Part shown: positions 22,591 to 33,445 of the stretch, piece after piece | Numbering within the stretch: position 1 is the first letter of the stretch | How the letters are laid out: every line of letters begins with the position of its first letter | Origin: Ceratotherium simum simum | Lineage: Eukaryota; Chordata; Mammalia; Perissodactyla; Rhinocerotidae | Length of the DNA: 64,000 bases | Direction of reading: 5' to 3' | Assembly (NCBI RefSeq): GCF_000283155.1 | Contig: NW_004454181.1 | Coordinates: 25,640,652-25,704,651, forward strand | Position numbers and translations under genes: made by a program | The notes under the pieces: model-generated | Seen by the model: only the letters and a program-made list of their open reading frames with translations | Told to the model about the DNA's origin: nothing | Database searches by the model: none

Positions 22591-25184
22591 TCAGATAGGT
22601 TGTCATCTCTGATTCAAGGGCAGTCCTTTAAATGAAATAAAGTGAACTTGATGAAAATCTCAGTGGCTTACCCTTCTTTTTCTCATTTTGTAAAAACAAG
22701 CAAAAGCTTTTTTATTGGCCAGCATCCCTCCCCCAGGGCAGCAGGGTGCTGCCCACCCACAGCATCACCCCCGCCATGAGAAAGAGACCACCGGGGCTGG
22801 AAGATCTTTGGGGATCAGCTACTCTAGTCCTTTCCAAACACATTTTAGGAGTGGAATCAGTCTTCACATGAAATTAAAATACTAATAATCATAATAGTGG
22901 CTAACAACTCTGGAGCCTTTGCCATAAGCCAAGTACTATTTTAAGCATCTTATGTGCATGATCTCCTTCAAGAATCCCCCAGGCACTCAAGGCCACAGTG
23001 TTAGTAAGTAGCAGAGACCTCAAGAGCCTGTCAGTTGAAACAAAACATCTGTACTCTTAATCAAAGGACCATTAAAAGTGACGATTCAGGGGCCCGACTG
23101 CAAGCATTTGCGTCCCAGCTCTGACCCTAGACAAGTTATTTAACAGCTCAGAGCCTCAGTTTTCTCATCTGTAAAACACCCTGTGGGGTTATTGCGCTAA
23201 GCACTTTGCATGCATCTATCACATGCAATCACCCTACAACGTGTGGGGGCTCGGTGTTTGTTTTCACGATCACTACACCTGTCACTCCCTTATAGGAAAC
23301 CCAGGGTGTGAAACAGATTCAAGTGGGGCCATTCTGGTTGAAAAGAGTGGGGCCCCGCTTCCAGGTGTCCTGTCTGCCTTATGCTGCCCCTTCCCCCAAG
23401 GCAGCCCCTAAGAACCCCTGTTTGGGACTCTTGGGCTACTCGAAGCATAGTATGAAACCACTGTTCTTAGCCTACCCTCATTCATGGCACAGGTGAGAGG
23501 ACAAAGACCCAGAGAGGGGAGGATACCTGCCCAAGGTCACAAAGTCGCTCAGGGCCAGAGATAGGACTAGGACCCAGCTTCGTGACTCCCGACCCGCCTG
23601 TTGCTGCCGCAGTTGGGGTCCCCAGGTCTCCCCGCTGCCTCAGGGGAGGTTGTGCTGCTGCCAGAACTCCCAGGTTGGGCCCCTCCCCTCCCCCAGTCTT
23701 GAGATAATCCTTTAATGAATTCAGTGGAGCAATTATGAGGGTGAGCGGGAGGCTTTGTTCCTTTTTGGTAACCACCCGGCATCTTGCAGAGTCCCATTTA
23801 CTGTCAGCTGAGTACTTAGAGATAAACCCGCTCACTCTCCACATGGGCACCAGAACCTCCTCCCCTCCACTTTCCCCTCTATTCGCGTCAACACCCCCTG
23901 TTGGGCAATGGGGCTAAAGTAGGAAACAGGACCCACCAGCGCCTCCTCTGTGGACCTTCCACCTAGTACAGCAGACAGACACCACTCAAGCAAAAACCAG
24001 AAAGAAAAATAATCTGAAGCTGTCTTCTAGTTTGCGGTTCTCCTTGTTCAGGGTGGAGTAAGGGCTGGGTCCTGGGGGTTGCACAGAACAAGGCCCGGTG
24101 ATTGCTCTTTCTTCTGCCTGGAATGTCTCCCTTCCAGTCTGTGTGGCTGGCTCCTCATCACTCAGCTTCCCCTCCTGGGTTATCTGCTCAGAGTCCCTTC
24201 CCTGGCCATCCTACCAGAGCAGTTCCAAGCTACTCTGGCCCTTTCTCTGCTTTATTTTCTTTAGCGCATACGGCTTGTTAAAGTCATCCGATTGATTGAT
24301 TTGCTGATGTGTTGATTTTCTGTCTCCTCCTCCCAATGGAAGCTCTGGCAGGCAGGAAGTGTGTCTGTCTTGCTCTCTACTGGATGGCCAGCACCCAGAG
24401 CAGTGTTTGGCATCTGGTAGGGGCTTCATGTTTGCTGACTGACTGAGTGAAGGAAGGAACAGGAGGGCAAAGGACAAAGAAGCAGAAGTTGGGAAAGGAT
24501 TCTAGTTCCACTTCTGTCACTAACTTGCAGTGTAACCTTGGGCAAGTTTCTTACCCTCTCTGGTTAACCTCATTTTCTTCAATCTCAAAATTAAAGAATT
24601 AGAGTTAGCATCTCTCCCAGCTGTATGGTCACATCTCCCTCTAACGATTTTCACACCGAAATATAATTTTGTCTTTAGACATCTGTCTTACCTGCTAAGC
24701 TGTATGTTCCTTGGGGGCAGAGAGCAAGTTTTAGTCTGCAGTCTAACCTAGCACAGTGCCGGACATACAGGGGTGGCTAATAGTGTCAGATGAGTGAATG
24801 AATGAATGGATGAGTGAATGAAAGGCTCTCTGAAGTCCCTTCCAGGCCACTGACTTAGGGTTCCAGGGTTCATGTAAGCAGGGGCAATTAAAAGAGGAAG
24901 CAGGCATTCATTCAGGTCTTTGCCTCCTTTGGAGTTTTCACTCGCACATCCTCTCCAGGCTTCTAAATCCACTTCCAGGGATTCAGGTTGTTCCTGCTCC
25001 CTCAACCCCTAAGGGAGAGAGCAGTCTGCCCCACCGGGGGTAAGACCGAGGAGGGAGTGGTACAAAGGTGGCATATGACACAATCTCGTTAAAGAGCAAA
25101 AGACAGGGCAAATTATCGCATTATCCAAACAGCAAAGTGTGTAAAGGTGATACAGCAACAATCCCGTGGAACCGGGGGAGCTAG
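22591..25184. other. Non-coding: MIR and L2 remnants
   Basis: MIR in - orientation lies at about 22895-23060 and MIR in + orientation at about 23090-23230. MIR in - orientation lies at about 23480-23600, L2 in + orientation at about 24080-24470, MIR in + orientation at about 24490-24600, and L2 in + orientation with a GAAT tail at about 24640-24825. 22620-22890, 23610-24070 and 24830-25180 show no recognised element. Confidence 0.6.
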
Positions 25185-25189
25185 AGCAG

Positions 25190-25510
25190 AGGTTGGCATG
25201 TTCTTTCTATAAAGAGCCAGATGGTAAATATTTTAGGCTTCGTGGGCCATAAGGCCTCTGTTGCTACTCCTCACCTCCACCATTGTGTCGTGAGTGCAAC
25301 CATAGACAATGCATGAGGAACGAGCCTGGCTGTGCTCCAGTAAAACTATGTATGGATGCTGAGATCTGAATTTCATATGTCACAAAATATTATGCTTGAT
25401 TTGACTTTTTCAATCATTTAAACATGTAACACCCACTCTTAGCTTGCAGGCAGTACAAAAACAGGTGGGGGGTGGATTGGCCCATGGGCCGTAGTTTACT
25501 GGCCCCTGAA
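25190..25510 (+). mobile_element. hAT-type DNA transposon with inverted ends
   Basis: The left end, GAGGTTGGCATGTTCTTTCT then ATAAAGAGCCAG, pairs with the right end, GGCCGTAGTTTACTGGCCCC, around GGTAAATATTTTAGGCTTCG. Possible 8-bp target repeats AGCTAGAG / AACTAGAA (two mismatches) flank it. Confidence 0.75.
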
Positions 25511-25867
25511 CTAGAAGGGAGAGGACAGAGTTGGGCAGCCTATCTGAGGGGCTTTCTGGAGTGGGGGGGACACAGAGGCCAGAAGGATTTGGATAGGGGA
25601 GCAGTGGAGGTGTGAGTCAGAGGTGAGCTAGCAGGGGCACACTCGCAAGTTCTAGCAGAGGCCAGGGGGACCAAGGGAGTGAACAAGGCTGGCTGGGTGG
25701 GGAACTCACGCCCTCATGTCTCATCTAAAATCTGCAGCACCTGAGAGCCAGTGCTTTGCTCCCAACATGCCTATTTTTCAGATCATCCAAAATTTCAAGA
25801 GAAGCCTAGATTTTTCTGTGAAAATTCCCAATTTTTAAAAGATGGCAATGAGTTAAAATTTTTTATT
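25511..25867. other. Non-coding spacer
   Basis: No gene or repeat is recognised here. Confidence 0.5.
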
Positions 25868-25883
25868 GAAATTAAAAATTTTA

Positions 25884-26097
25884 GGGCCGGCCCGGTGGCT
25901 TAGCGGTTAAGTGCACGCGCTCCGCTGCTGGCGGCCCGGGTTCGGATCCCGGGCGTGCACCGACGCACCGCTTCTCCGGCCATGCTGGGGCCGTGTCCCA
26001 CATGCAGCAACTAGAAGGATGTGCAGCTATGACATACAACTATCCGCTGGGGCTTTGGGGGAAAAAAATAAATAAATAAAATCTTAAAAAAAAAAAA
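25884..26097 (+). mobile_element. ERE SINE, near-consensus copy with perfect 16-bp target duplication
   Basis: GAAATTAAAAATTTTA occurs exactly at 25868-25883 and 26098-26113. The element runs GGGCCGGCCCGGTGGCTTAG, GGGTTCGGATCCCGGG (B box), CGACGCACCGCTTCTCCGG and ends in (AAATA)n plus poly-A. The clean B box, intact poly-A and exact duplication suggest it is among the youngest insertions here. Confidence 0.96.
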
Positions 26098-26399
26098 GAA
26101 ATTAAAAATTTTAAAAACATAGAGTGGGTCAAATAGAACATGAGGAGGGTTGACTGTGGCCCATAGGCCATTAGTTTGCAACTCTTGGCATTGGACATTT
26201 ATGGAGATCATTCAAATGGGAGTAAGGAGGAAGCTACTTAAACCGGGGAGTGAGCCTACAAGGAGAGGGGGCCAGTGGGGAGGGCCCTGACATCCACTGG
26301 ATAAACAGGCTTCTATTCCAGGAGAGGGCATTTTACTGAAAGGTACTGGAGGAAATAGTTGTTAAAGTAATACAAACATATTTGGATGGATTGCAAAAA

Positions 26400-27030
26400 T
26401 TATATATTTTTCCTTTTGTTAAAATTAAAAAAATTTTATTGGCATTACATACAATAAAGTTTGCTGATCTTAATAATGCAGCTTAATGAATTAGTGTTGC
26501 CTGTTCTTTTTCTTTTTTTTTTTGTGAGGAAGATGAGCCCTGAGCTAACATCCATGCCAATCCTCCTCTTATTTGCTGAGGAAGACTGGCCCCGAGCTAA
26601 CATCTGTGCCCATCTTCCTCTTCATGTGGGACACCGCCACAGCATGGCCTGACAAGCGGTGCGACAGTGCACGCATAGGTGTGTGCGCCCGGGATCCGAA
26701 CCCGCGTTGCAAGCAGCGGAGTGCGCACACTTAACCGCTACTCCACGGGGCCGGCCCAGTGTTACCTGTTCTTGAACTTCACATACATGGACTCACGTAG
26801 CATATGCTGTTTTGGGTCTGGCTTCCTTCTCTCAACATGTTGTCTGAGATTCATTCACGTCATTATGTGTAGTTTGCTATTTTCCATGGTCATGTAGAAT
26901 GGCTCAATTTACCTATTTTACTGTCCAGTTTTTGGCTTTTGTGAATGATATTGCCATGACGATTCCTGTGCGTGTCTTTTTGTGGACATGGGCACCTGCT
27001 TTCCTGAGGTATATGCCCAAAGTGGACTTG
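26400..27030 (-). mobile_element. Old L1 3'-end fragment, interrupted by an ERE
   Basis: On both sides of the ERE the sequence reads like the complement of an L1M-type 3' end (TTGAACTTCACATACATGGA, GTTGTCTGAGATTCATTCAC, GTATATGCCCAAAGTGGA). Confidence 0.65.
26507..26756 (-). mobile_element. ERE SINE, B-type doubled tail, inside L1
   Basis: Poly-T is followed by two GAGGAAGA(T/C)...GAGCTAACATC modules, then GGGATCCGAACCCGCG and CCACGGGGCCGGCC. The target repeat is AGTGTTGCCTGTTCTT versus AGTGTTACCTGTTCTT, one mismatch in 16. Confidence 0.93.
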
Positions 27031-28069
27031 CCAGTGGTATGGCCGATGTGGGTCTCAAAGGAAGGTTGTGCTTGCTGTGAGTGGTTTCAGACCTGCCCCC
27101 AGACCCCAGGGGCCCAAGCCTACTTTCCTTTGCAGTTAGGTGTCCTCACTGGAAAATTTGAGACCGTTGGCATAGGAGCAAGAACATGGAATGAAGAGCC
27201 AGAAGACAGGTCAACAGACGGGACCCTTACTAACATTGTTTTCTAGATAAACACACGGAGGCTCAGAGAAGCAAGCTGATTTGTCTGAGGTTAGGTGGCT
27301 GTTAAGGGAGACCCTGGATTTCAATCCAGATTCATCCAACTCCCGGAGTCTTGTTTTGAACTGTTCTGCTCTAAAGCCTGGGAGTGGGCACCTGTATTTC
27401 CAGCACCCTGTGTCCGTTCCTCTCCTTTTGCTAACAGCACCCCAACTGTCCCTTGCGGAGGCACGCAGTAGCTATTTGAAGCAGTCTCACCAGGCTGTCA
27501 CTCCAGGTACCTTCCACCCTTGGCCAAGGTGCAGGCCTGGGACCAGGCCCAGCACCAGGGTAAGGGGCATCAGGTGCCTAAGGCACCCTGGGTACAAAAT
27601 TCAAGGAGGCACTCACTCTCAGGGTCAAACAAGTGCAAGGTTAGCCTCACCCTCATCCCAGCCCAGCATCCCAGCCCAGCCTCGGCCACTCAAGCTTGGC
27701 CAGCCCAACCCGCCTCACAGAAATCTAGACCTTGAGAGGACTGGCTCTTGGAGAGGAAGGGCGTCCTTCTGGTGGTGACGGCCTGAGTGAACTGCCCATT
27801 CATTCCTGGTTGTTGCCTCTTCGGGAGGTCTAACTGTGAACCCTGCATTCTCATTCTCTGTGTCGCTTACAGCTGTGCACTAAATTCCCCTTCTGCGTAA
27901 GTTGGGCAGGGTTGGTTTCTGTGGCTTTAAGGAACACACTGTGTGCTCTGGAGCATGTTGCCCAATGTTTCCAAGTCTCATTTTCTCCATCTGGAAAATG
28001 GGGATTTGACGCTTAGCACTCCAGCTGGAAATTCTCACAGCAAGTCCCTGGGTAAGCGATGCCTCTAGG

Positions 28070-28256
28070 CATTGCTTCCTAACCTTGGCTCCGCATTGGC
28101 GTCCTCTAGGGAGTCTGAACAATCCGACACCCAGGCTTGCAACTCATCACACTGAATTCAGAATCTCTGGGGGTGGGCCCAGATAGCAATAGTTTGTAAA
28201 GCTCCACAGGTGATTCCAGTGAGCAACTAGGGCCGAGAACATCTGCTCTAAACAAC
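28070..28256 (+). mobile_element. MER5A/B-type hAT MITE
   Basis: GACACCCAGGCTTGCAACTC, CAGAATCTCTGGGGGTGGGC and CACAGGTGATTCCAGTGAGC match the MER5 order. The left end is degraded. Confidence 0.7.
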
Positions 28257-29445
28257 CCCGGTTTCTGTGGGTAATCAGCTGCTCTGCTTCCGCTGCATGG
28301 CTCCCGTGGCTCCAGGCCTGGGACTTCAGCGTAGGCATTAGAGTGGCCTCCATCTGGGCAGCAGCCAGGTGGGAGGAAGAACAAGAACCACTTATCTCCG
28401 TTAGGCCTCCCTTATCCCCGGGTCTTTGAGGATCCCAGCAGCAGCCTGGTGAAAGCTAGAGAGCTTAGCTCGAAATCCTCAGGCAATCGGAGCAGCTTGT
28501 GTCTGGGAGCTGCTGAGGAGTCTGAAATCTCAGAGCCCAGGGCCATGGGGAGGTCATTTGGACCATTTCCTTGCCTCTGGGCAGAAGGCCCTGGCCCTGG
28601 ACTAGGCAGCAGGAGAGCTGGGCTCAAGTCGCAACCCTGCCAGACACCATTGGTCAGCCAGGGCAAGCAGCAACCGTTGGAAAGTGAACAGATAGTTATC
28701 GAACAATCTCCGGGTGCAAGGCCTCAAGCTGGGTATCCTCAACCTGGGCACATCAAAGGACTCTGATTTAGAGGACAGAGGGGGGACCCCAGAGTCTGCT
28801 TGTCAGTGGGCGTCAGAGCGATTCTGATATTGGTGGGCTTTAGACACTGACCCTGAGGCTGGATTATCAAGGTGATTCTTAAGAGGGAAGCAGAGTTGAG
28901 CGTCACGGCAGAAGGTGCTGTGTCAGGGAGGAGTGGCGTGTTCTGGATGGTGAGACAAAAGTGGGTAAGCCCAACGCTGACCTCAAGTAGCCCCGAAACA
29001 TCAAGCCTTCAGTTTTCTCAACTCTTACCTGATGGAGTAGGACTACCGTTGTGTAATATAAATTCCAGCCCCTGCGTCTGTTCTTCTATCAGTCACTCTT
29101 TATATACTAGTTCTGAATCTCTTGGCTTGTCTTTTTTGTATGTATCTGAGACTGAGAAGTCCTTTAGATTTGCTTGTAACCACCATCCTCTGACAACTGC
29201 CTGCAGCTTTATGCAGAGCTCCGTCTCATCTACTATTTCAAGCAATTCTCATAATTTCCTGGGGAAGGTGGCAGACTGGACTGATCATCCCTGTTTTGCA
29301 GCACAGAACCCTCATGGTCACATGGCCAATAAGAGTCAGGAAGCAGAAGGGCCCAAATCCAAACTTGGACGTCTGACCCTAAATCCAATGATCCTGGACC
29401 AAGATTATCTGTCTCTCTCTCTGTTTGCCCATCCATTTGTTCATC

Positions 29446-29505
29446 ATCCACCCGTCCATCCATCCATCCATCTCTGTGTCCATCAATCTGTGTGTCCATC
29501 CATCC
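29446..29505. repeat. (CATC)n-like simple repeat
   Basis: CCGTCCATCCATCCATCC, then degenerate CCATCAATC and CCATCCATCC units. Confidence 0.85.
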
Positions 29506-30704
29506 ATGCATTGCTACCTTACTTTCATCTGCTTATTTCTGTTGTCTATTTTACACACTCATCTAGTTCTGTGTATCCATTTATCATGATTTGGTCTCTA
29601 TAATAATCTGTCTATTCAATTTAGCAAACATTTATTCAGGGGCTGCCACGTGTCACACACTCTCCCTACTTGCATCTCCTGCGTCCACTCTCCACATACC
29701 TCATCTTCCTGCCGAATGCCTTTTCCTCTGACCTCTTTGCAGGACCCTTAGTCTGTGTGACCATGATGTTCACTTGCCTTTCTCCTGAGCCAGGCTCTTC
29801 CCTTCACTTGTGAGTGGACCCCTTGTCCTTCCCTGACTGCCTTGATCTGGCTCCATTCCTGCCGCATGCTGGACTCCAGGGAAATATTGATTGACTAGAT
29901 GACTGGACCCCCAACTAGACTGTTTGCAACTCAAGGGCAAGGACCAAGTCTTTTCCAGGGTCTACCCCCTCAGCTCCCAGTCTAGGGCTATGCACATGGT
30001 AAGCATTTTGTTCACACTGGTTGGCTTAAATTCACAGTCCTTAAAGTTGAAAGGGACTTTTCAACTGTTATTCATTCAACAAATCTTGCATAGATTTTCT
30101 TGCTAAATGGTCTTGCCAGGCATAGAGATTAATGAGTATGACTTTATTTTAGAGATGGGGAGAGGGAAGCCCTGAGAAGGACAGGGGCTTGCTCAAGGTC
30201 CCACAGCTATGGCAGAGCCTTGAGGACAGTGAAGAGAATGTCACTACTCTGGACCCAGACAGCTCCTGAGTTCTGCATGGAGTCAGATGGTGTATGCTTG
30301 AAGGTATTGGGAAAACCAGAGGAGGTAGGTATTGAGAAACCGCAGGCTGCCTCACCAAGTCAAGCCAGTCAGGCCCCATCAAGAGCCATGGGGAGCTGCC
30401 TTCCTGGTGGCAGGGAGAGCCTGAATCAGCCTGGCCTGTACAGATGACCTCAAGGTGACCAGGGGTTGGTAAATGAGGGTGGGAGTGGCCCTGAGGGTTC
30501 TCAGGCAAGGAAAGTAGGTGCCCTGGCTGGATCCCAGGGGGCCACACCCTTGATAGGGGATATCTGAGCAGGGGTGTCCAGCTCCAAGGGCCAAGGACAC
30601 TCCAGTTAGGCTGGACTTCCCCGAAATCCTGGGAAATATCCCACTGACTCTGCCCCTGCCCTATGTTAAAATCAGACTCATAAGACATGATGTCTGAGTT
30701 CATC

Positions 30705-31222
30705 TAGCTCAGGTTCTCAAAACTGAGTGAGCCCCAGAATGACCTAGAGAAAGCTCGAAGCATGGGACGGACCTATGTGTACTCCATGAAAAGACCTGGA
30801 GACACACTGTTGAGTGAAAAAGTTGCAGAATGACACATAAGATACTATTTTAACAACCACCTCCCTCCAAACAAACAAAAACCCTGAATGCTATATATTG
30901 TCTACTGGTATATTTATGTGTGAATGTAAATATCTAGAAAGGTTACACACCTAAATAATTATATTGGTTACCTTTGGAGAAGGTATAGGTGGTGGTGGCA
31001 AAGAGGGCTTTAGTCCTAAATGTTATATTTTATTATTTTATAAGGAAAATGTATCATGCATTATTTGTGGAAATACAACATTTAAATAAAAAGATTTCTC
31101 CCAATTTTTTCACCTATTTTATCTGGTTGGAAGTCTGAGAATCTGCGGTTTAGCAAAGTTTCTGGGCACTTCTGTGGAGCTGACCATGAAATGCACTTTG
31201 AGAAAAGCTGGTGTAGTCCATC
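30705..31222 (+). mobile_element. MER5A-like element split by an AT-rich L1-like insertion
   Basis: The left part (30708-30755, CTCAGGTTCTCAAAACTGAG) and the right part (31130-31215, GAGAATCTGCGGTTTAGC then CACTTTGAGAAAAGC) are the ends of a MER5A-type element. The 370 bases between them (AAAAAGTTGCAGAATGACAC, TTGGTTACCTTTGGAGAAGG) resemble an L1 3' UTR with an A-rich end. Confidence 0.6.
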
Positions 31223-33189
31223 ATTTTACAGATGAGTAACTTGAGAGTCAGAGAGGGTCAGGAATTTGCCTACGACCACACAGCACAGTAGTGACTGAGT
31301 TGGGACTTGAGCCCAGAAGATTTTACTCCAGGGTGGTGCTCTTTCTTGTAAACAGTGACATTAGAAGGAAACTCACTAGGAGAGTGGAGATGGAGGAGGA
31401 GGGGTGGATGTCCAGAGCCAGAGTGTCAGGGGTTGGGGCTCTGTGCACCGTTGAGTTAGGCCAGTTAGCAGCATCTGTGGGGGAGGGGTGCAGGGATGGT
31501 GGTAGGGCGAGAAGGGGGAAATATTGCCAGTCTTTCTAACTTTTCTTTGAGCCGGCCTGTGCTCAGCCCTTCTCCCCTCTGGATTCCCCTGAGGCCCTCC
31601 TGTTTCCAGCAGAGGCCATGGCTCCTGTTTGGACAGCCTTGTTGCTGAGTGACCTTGGGTGACCTTCCTTTTCCTCTCTTGACCTCAGCTTCCTCATCTA
31701 TCACCTATTCAGTGGACCGTGTCAGTGGCTCCCAAACCTGGTTTGGCACCCTCTTCAAAGCTCATTTAAAAATGCAGAATCCTGGGCCCCTCCACGACAA
31801 GGAGGTGGGTCCTGGAATGTGCATTTCTAACAATCCCCTAGCCATGCCTACCACCCCACCATATGATGCCTACAAAGTCTGAAGTTAGAGCCACTGAGTC
31901 TTTTTCCCCTGAGCAGCCCTCCCTGAGCCTTGGGCCTTGGGTGGACCTGAGGTCTGGCCTGAGGAGGGCTTGAGAGCTGAGGGATCCAGAGTGGCCAGCC
32001 ATCCCTGCTCCCGGGAGACTTCAGCCTCTCTCCCTGCCACCCCTGTCTAGGTGTGGTTCCGGGGTTTCCTCCCCGGGGGCTGGACTCTTCCTTGCCTGGG
32101 AAGAATGTCTGGAATGTGGCTGCTGAGGGAGAAAGGGCTGGTCAGGCTGCCAGAGCTGCTTCTGAAATTCAGGCAGCAGAGAGCAGACTCCTGCCCCTGA
32201 GGGCCTCTGCCCTGCTGGCCTTGAAGTGACCCTGCAGGACCCAAGACCTCAAGCCAGTGATCGGAGGAGAGAGGGCTGTGCGGCCCTGAACAGTCCAGGA
32301 AATCTCGCTAGGTCTGTATCTTCATCCCTATAGTCAGGCTACTTCTCTACTCATTTGGCGTGGTGGCACTTCCAAAGCAATTTTGGATCTATCCATTCTC
32401 TGCACCTATCACGTCTCACTAGCGCTATATAAAGAGCTATGGGAAATTCATAGATGAATTAAACACCAAACTGATCCAGAAAACTACCATTTTTTTTTGC
32501 CTCAGGCACACGGCTTAGTGTTTTACTGATTCATCACTTTATTTAGTCCTGACAATCCCTGAAGATAAGGAGTGTTGCCACCTCTGCTTGGCAGATAAGG
32601 AAATTGCTTTCCAGAAAGGTTAAGTAACTTGTTCAAGGCCACGCAGCTGCAAAATGGCAGAGCTGGGTTTAAATCTAGTGGTTTAACTTCAAGTCCAAAC
32701 TGCACCCTGTGCTCCACTCCCCTGACAAATGCAGATGGGGGATGAGGGCCACACAATGATATCCTGTCCTGACCTCACTGTGAGACCAGAACGCAGCAAT
32801 CTGTGCTCCGAGAGGGCATGGGATCTCTAGCAGTTCATGGGGATGCCTGATGGGGGAGAATAAAAGACACTCCTGAGCAGGCAACCTTGTGATGGGCCTG
32901 GTAGGTGCAGGCAGGATGGCAGTCCGGGGAGAGACCCAGCACAAGCAAATGGAGGGTTAGAGGCTGAGGCTGGGAGCAGTAGGCTGGCTGATGTGCAGAA
33001 CTGGCTATGTCGTCTGTGGGGCCCAGTGCAAAATGACAATGTGGGGAATCTTATTCACAAGTTAGTGAGATTTGCAAGATAAGACGGCAGAGCATTGAAT
33101 AAAGTGTGGGACTTTCTAAATGCGGGTGGCATGCCCGTGGATCCAGATCCTGTGATTTGGTTGGAGCACAACATGAAGGTGGAGGCGGA
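31223..33189. other. Non-coding: MIR and MER5A remnants
   Basis: A MIR-like stretch in - orientation lies at about 31210-31330, MER5A-type at about 31720-31850 and MIR in - orientation at about 32500-32690. Other sequence is unassigned. A GAATGTCTGGAATGT pair lies near 32103. Confidence 0.5.
31720..31850 (+). mobile_element. MER5A-type hAT MITE
   Basis: GTGGCTCCCAAACCTGGTTT, AAAATGCAGAATCCTGGGCC and GGAATGTGCATTTCTAACAA follow MER5 order. Confidence 0.75.
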
Positions 33190-33445
33190 GAGCACAGGTT
33201 TTAGAGTTAGATAAACTTAGTTCAAGTCCTGGCTCTACAGTTTAAGGGGGTGACGACCTTGGACAAGTCACTTAAAACTCTGAATCTCAGTTCCTTCCTC
33301 TGCAAAATGAGAATGACAATAATAGTACCTCAATGGGAGGATTTATATGAGGATCAAATGAAATGATGCTTAGCCTGGTTCTTAATAAGTTATAACAAAG
33401 ACTTGTTATTAACACTGCAATTGTTATTGCTGTTGTTACTATAAA
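33190..33445 (+). mobile_element. MIR SINE, near full length
   Basis: GAGCACAGGTTTTAGAGTTA, CAAGTCCTGGCTCTACAG, ACCTTGGACAAGTCACTTAA, CAAAATGAGAATGACAATAA and a TTATTAACAC-like tail match MIR from head to tail. Confidence 0.88.

Larger units (their letters stand above)
27031..30699. other. Non-coding: MIR, MER5A-like and L2 remnants
   Basis: A MIR-like stretch in - orientation lies at about 27240-27350. MER5A-like copies lie at about 28070-28256 and 28730-28870 (weak). An ATCC repeat lies at 29446-29505, L2 in + orientation at about 29690-30010 and MIR in - orientation at about 30130-30260. Long open frames at 28872-29603 and 30149-30703 show no family signal. 27360-28060, 28260-28720 and 28880-29440 are otherwise unassigned. 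Confidence 0.55.

Noticed and set aside
25915..25945. tRNA gene suggested by an intact B box
   Set aside because: It is the tRNA-derived head of an ERE SINE with a SINE tail and target duplication, not a functional tRNA.
28872..29603. 243-codon open frame on the + strand
   Set aside because: The C-terminal part is translated CATC simple repeat, the remainder has no recognisable domain, and the frame crosses MIR-like sequence.
30149..30703. 184-codon open frame on the - strand
   Set aside because: It includes MIR sequence at one end and shows no family motif.
32100..32125. GAATGTCTGGAATGT as a TEAD double site linked to FAT/Hippo signalling
   Set aside because: The spacing is not that of known tandem TEAD sites, and a single such match is expected by chance in 64 kb.
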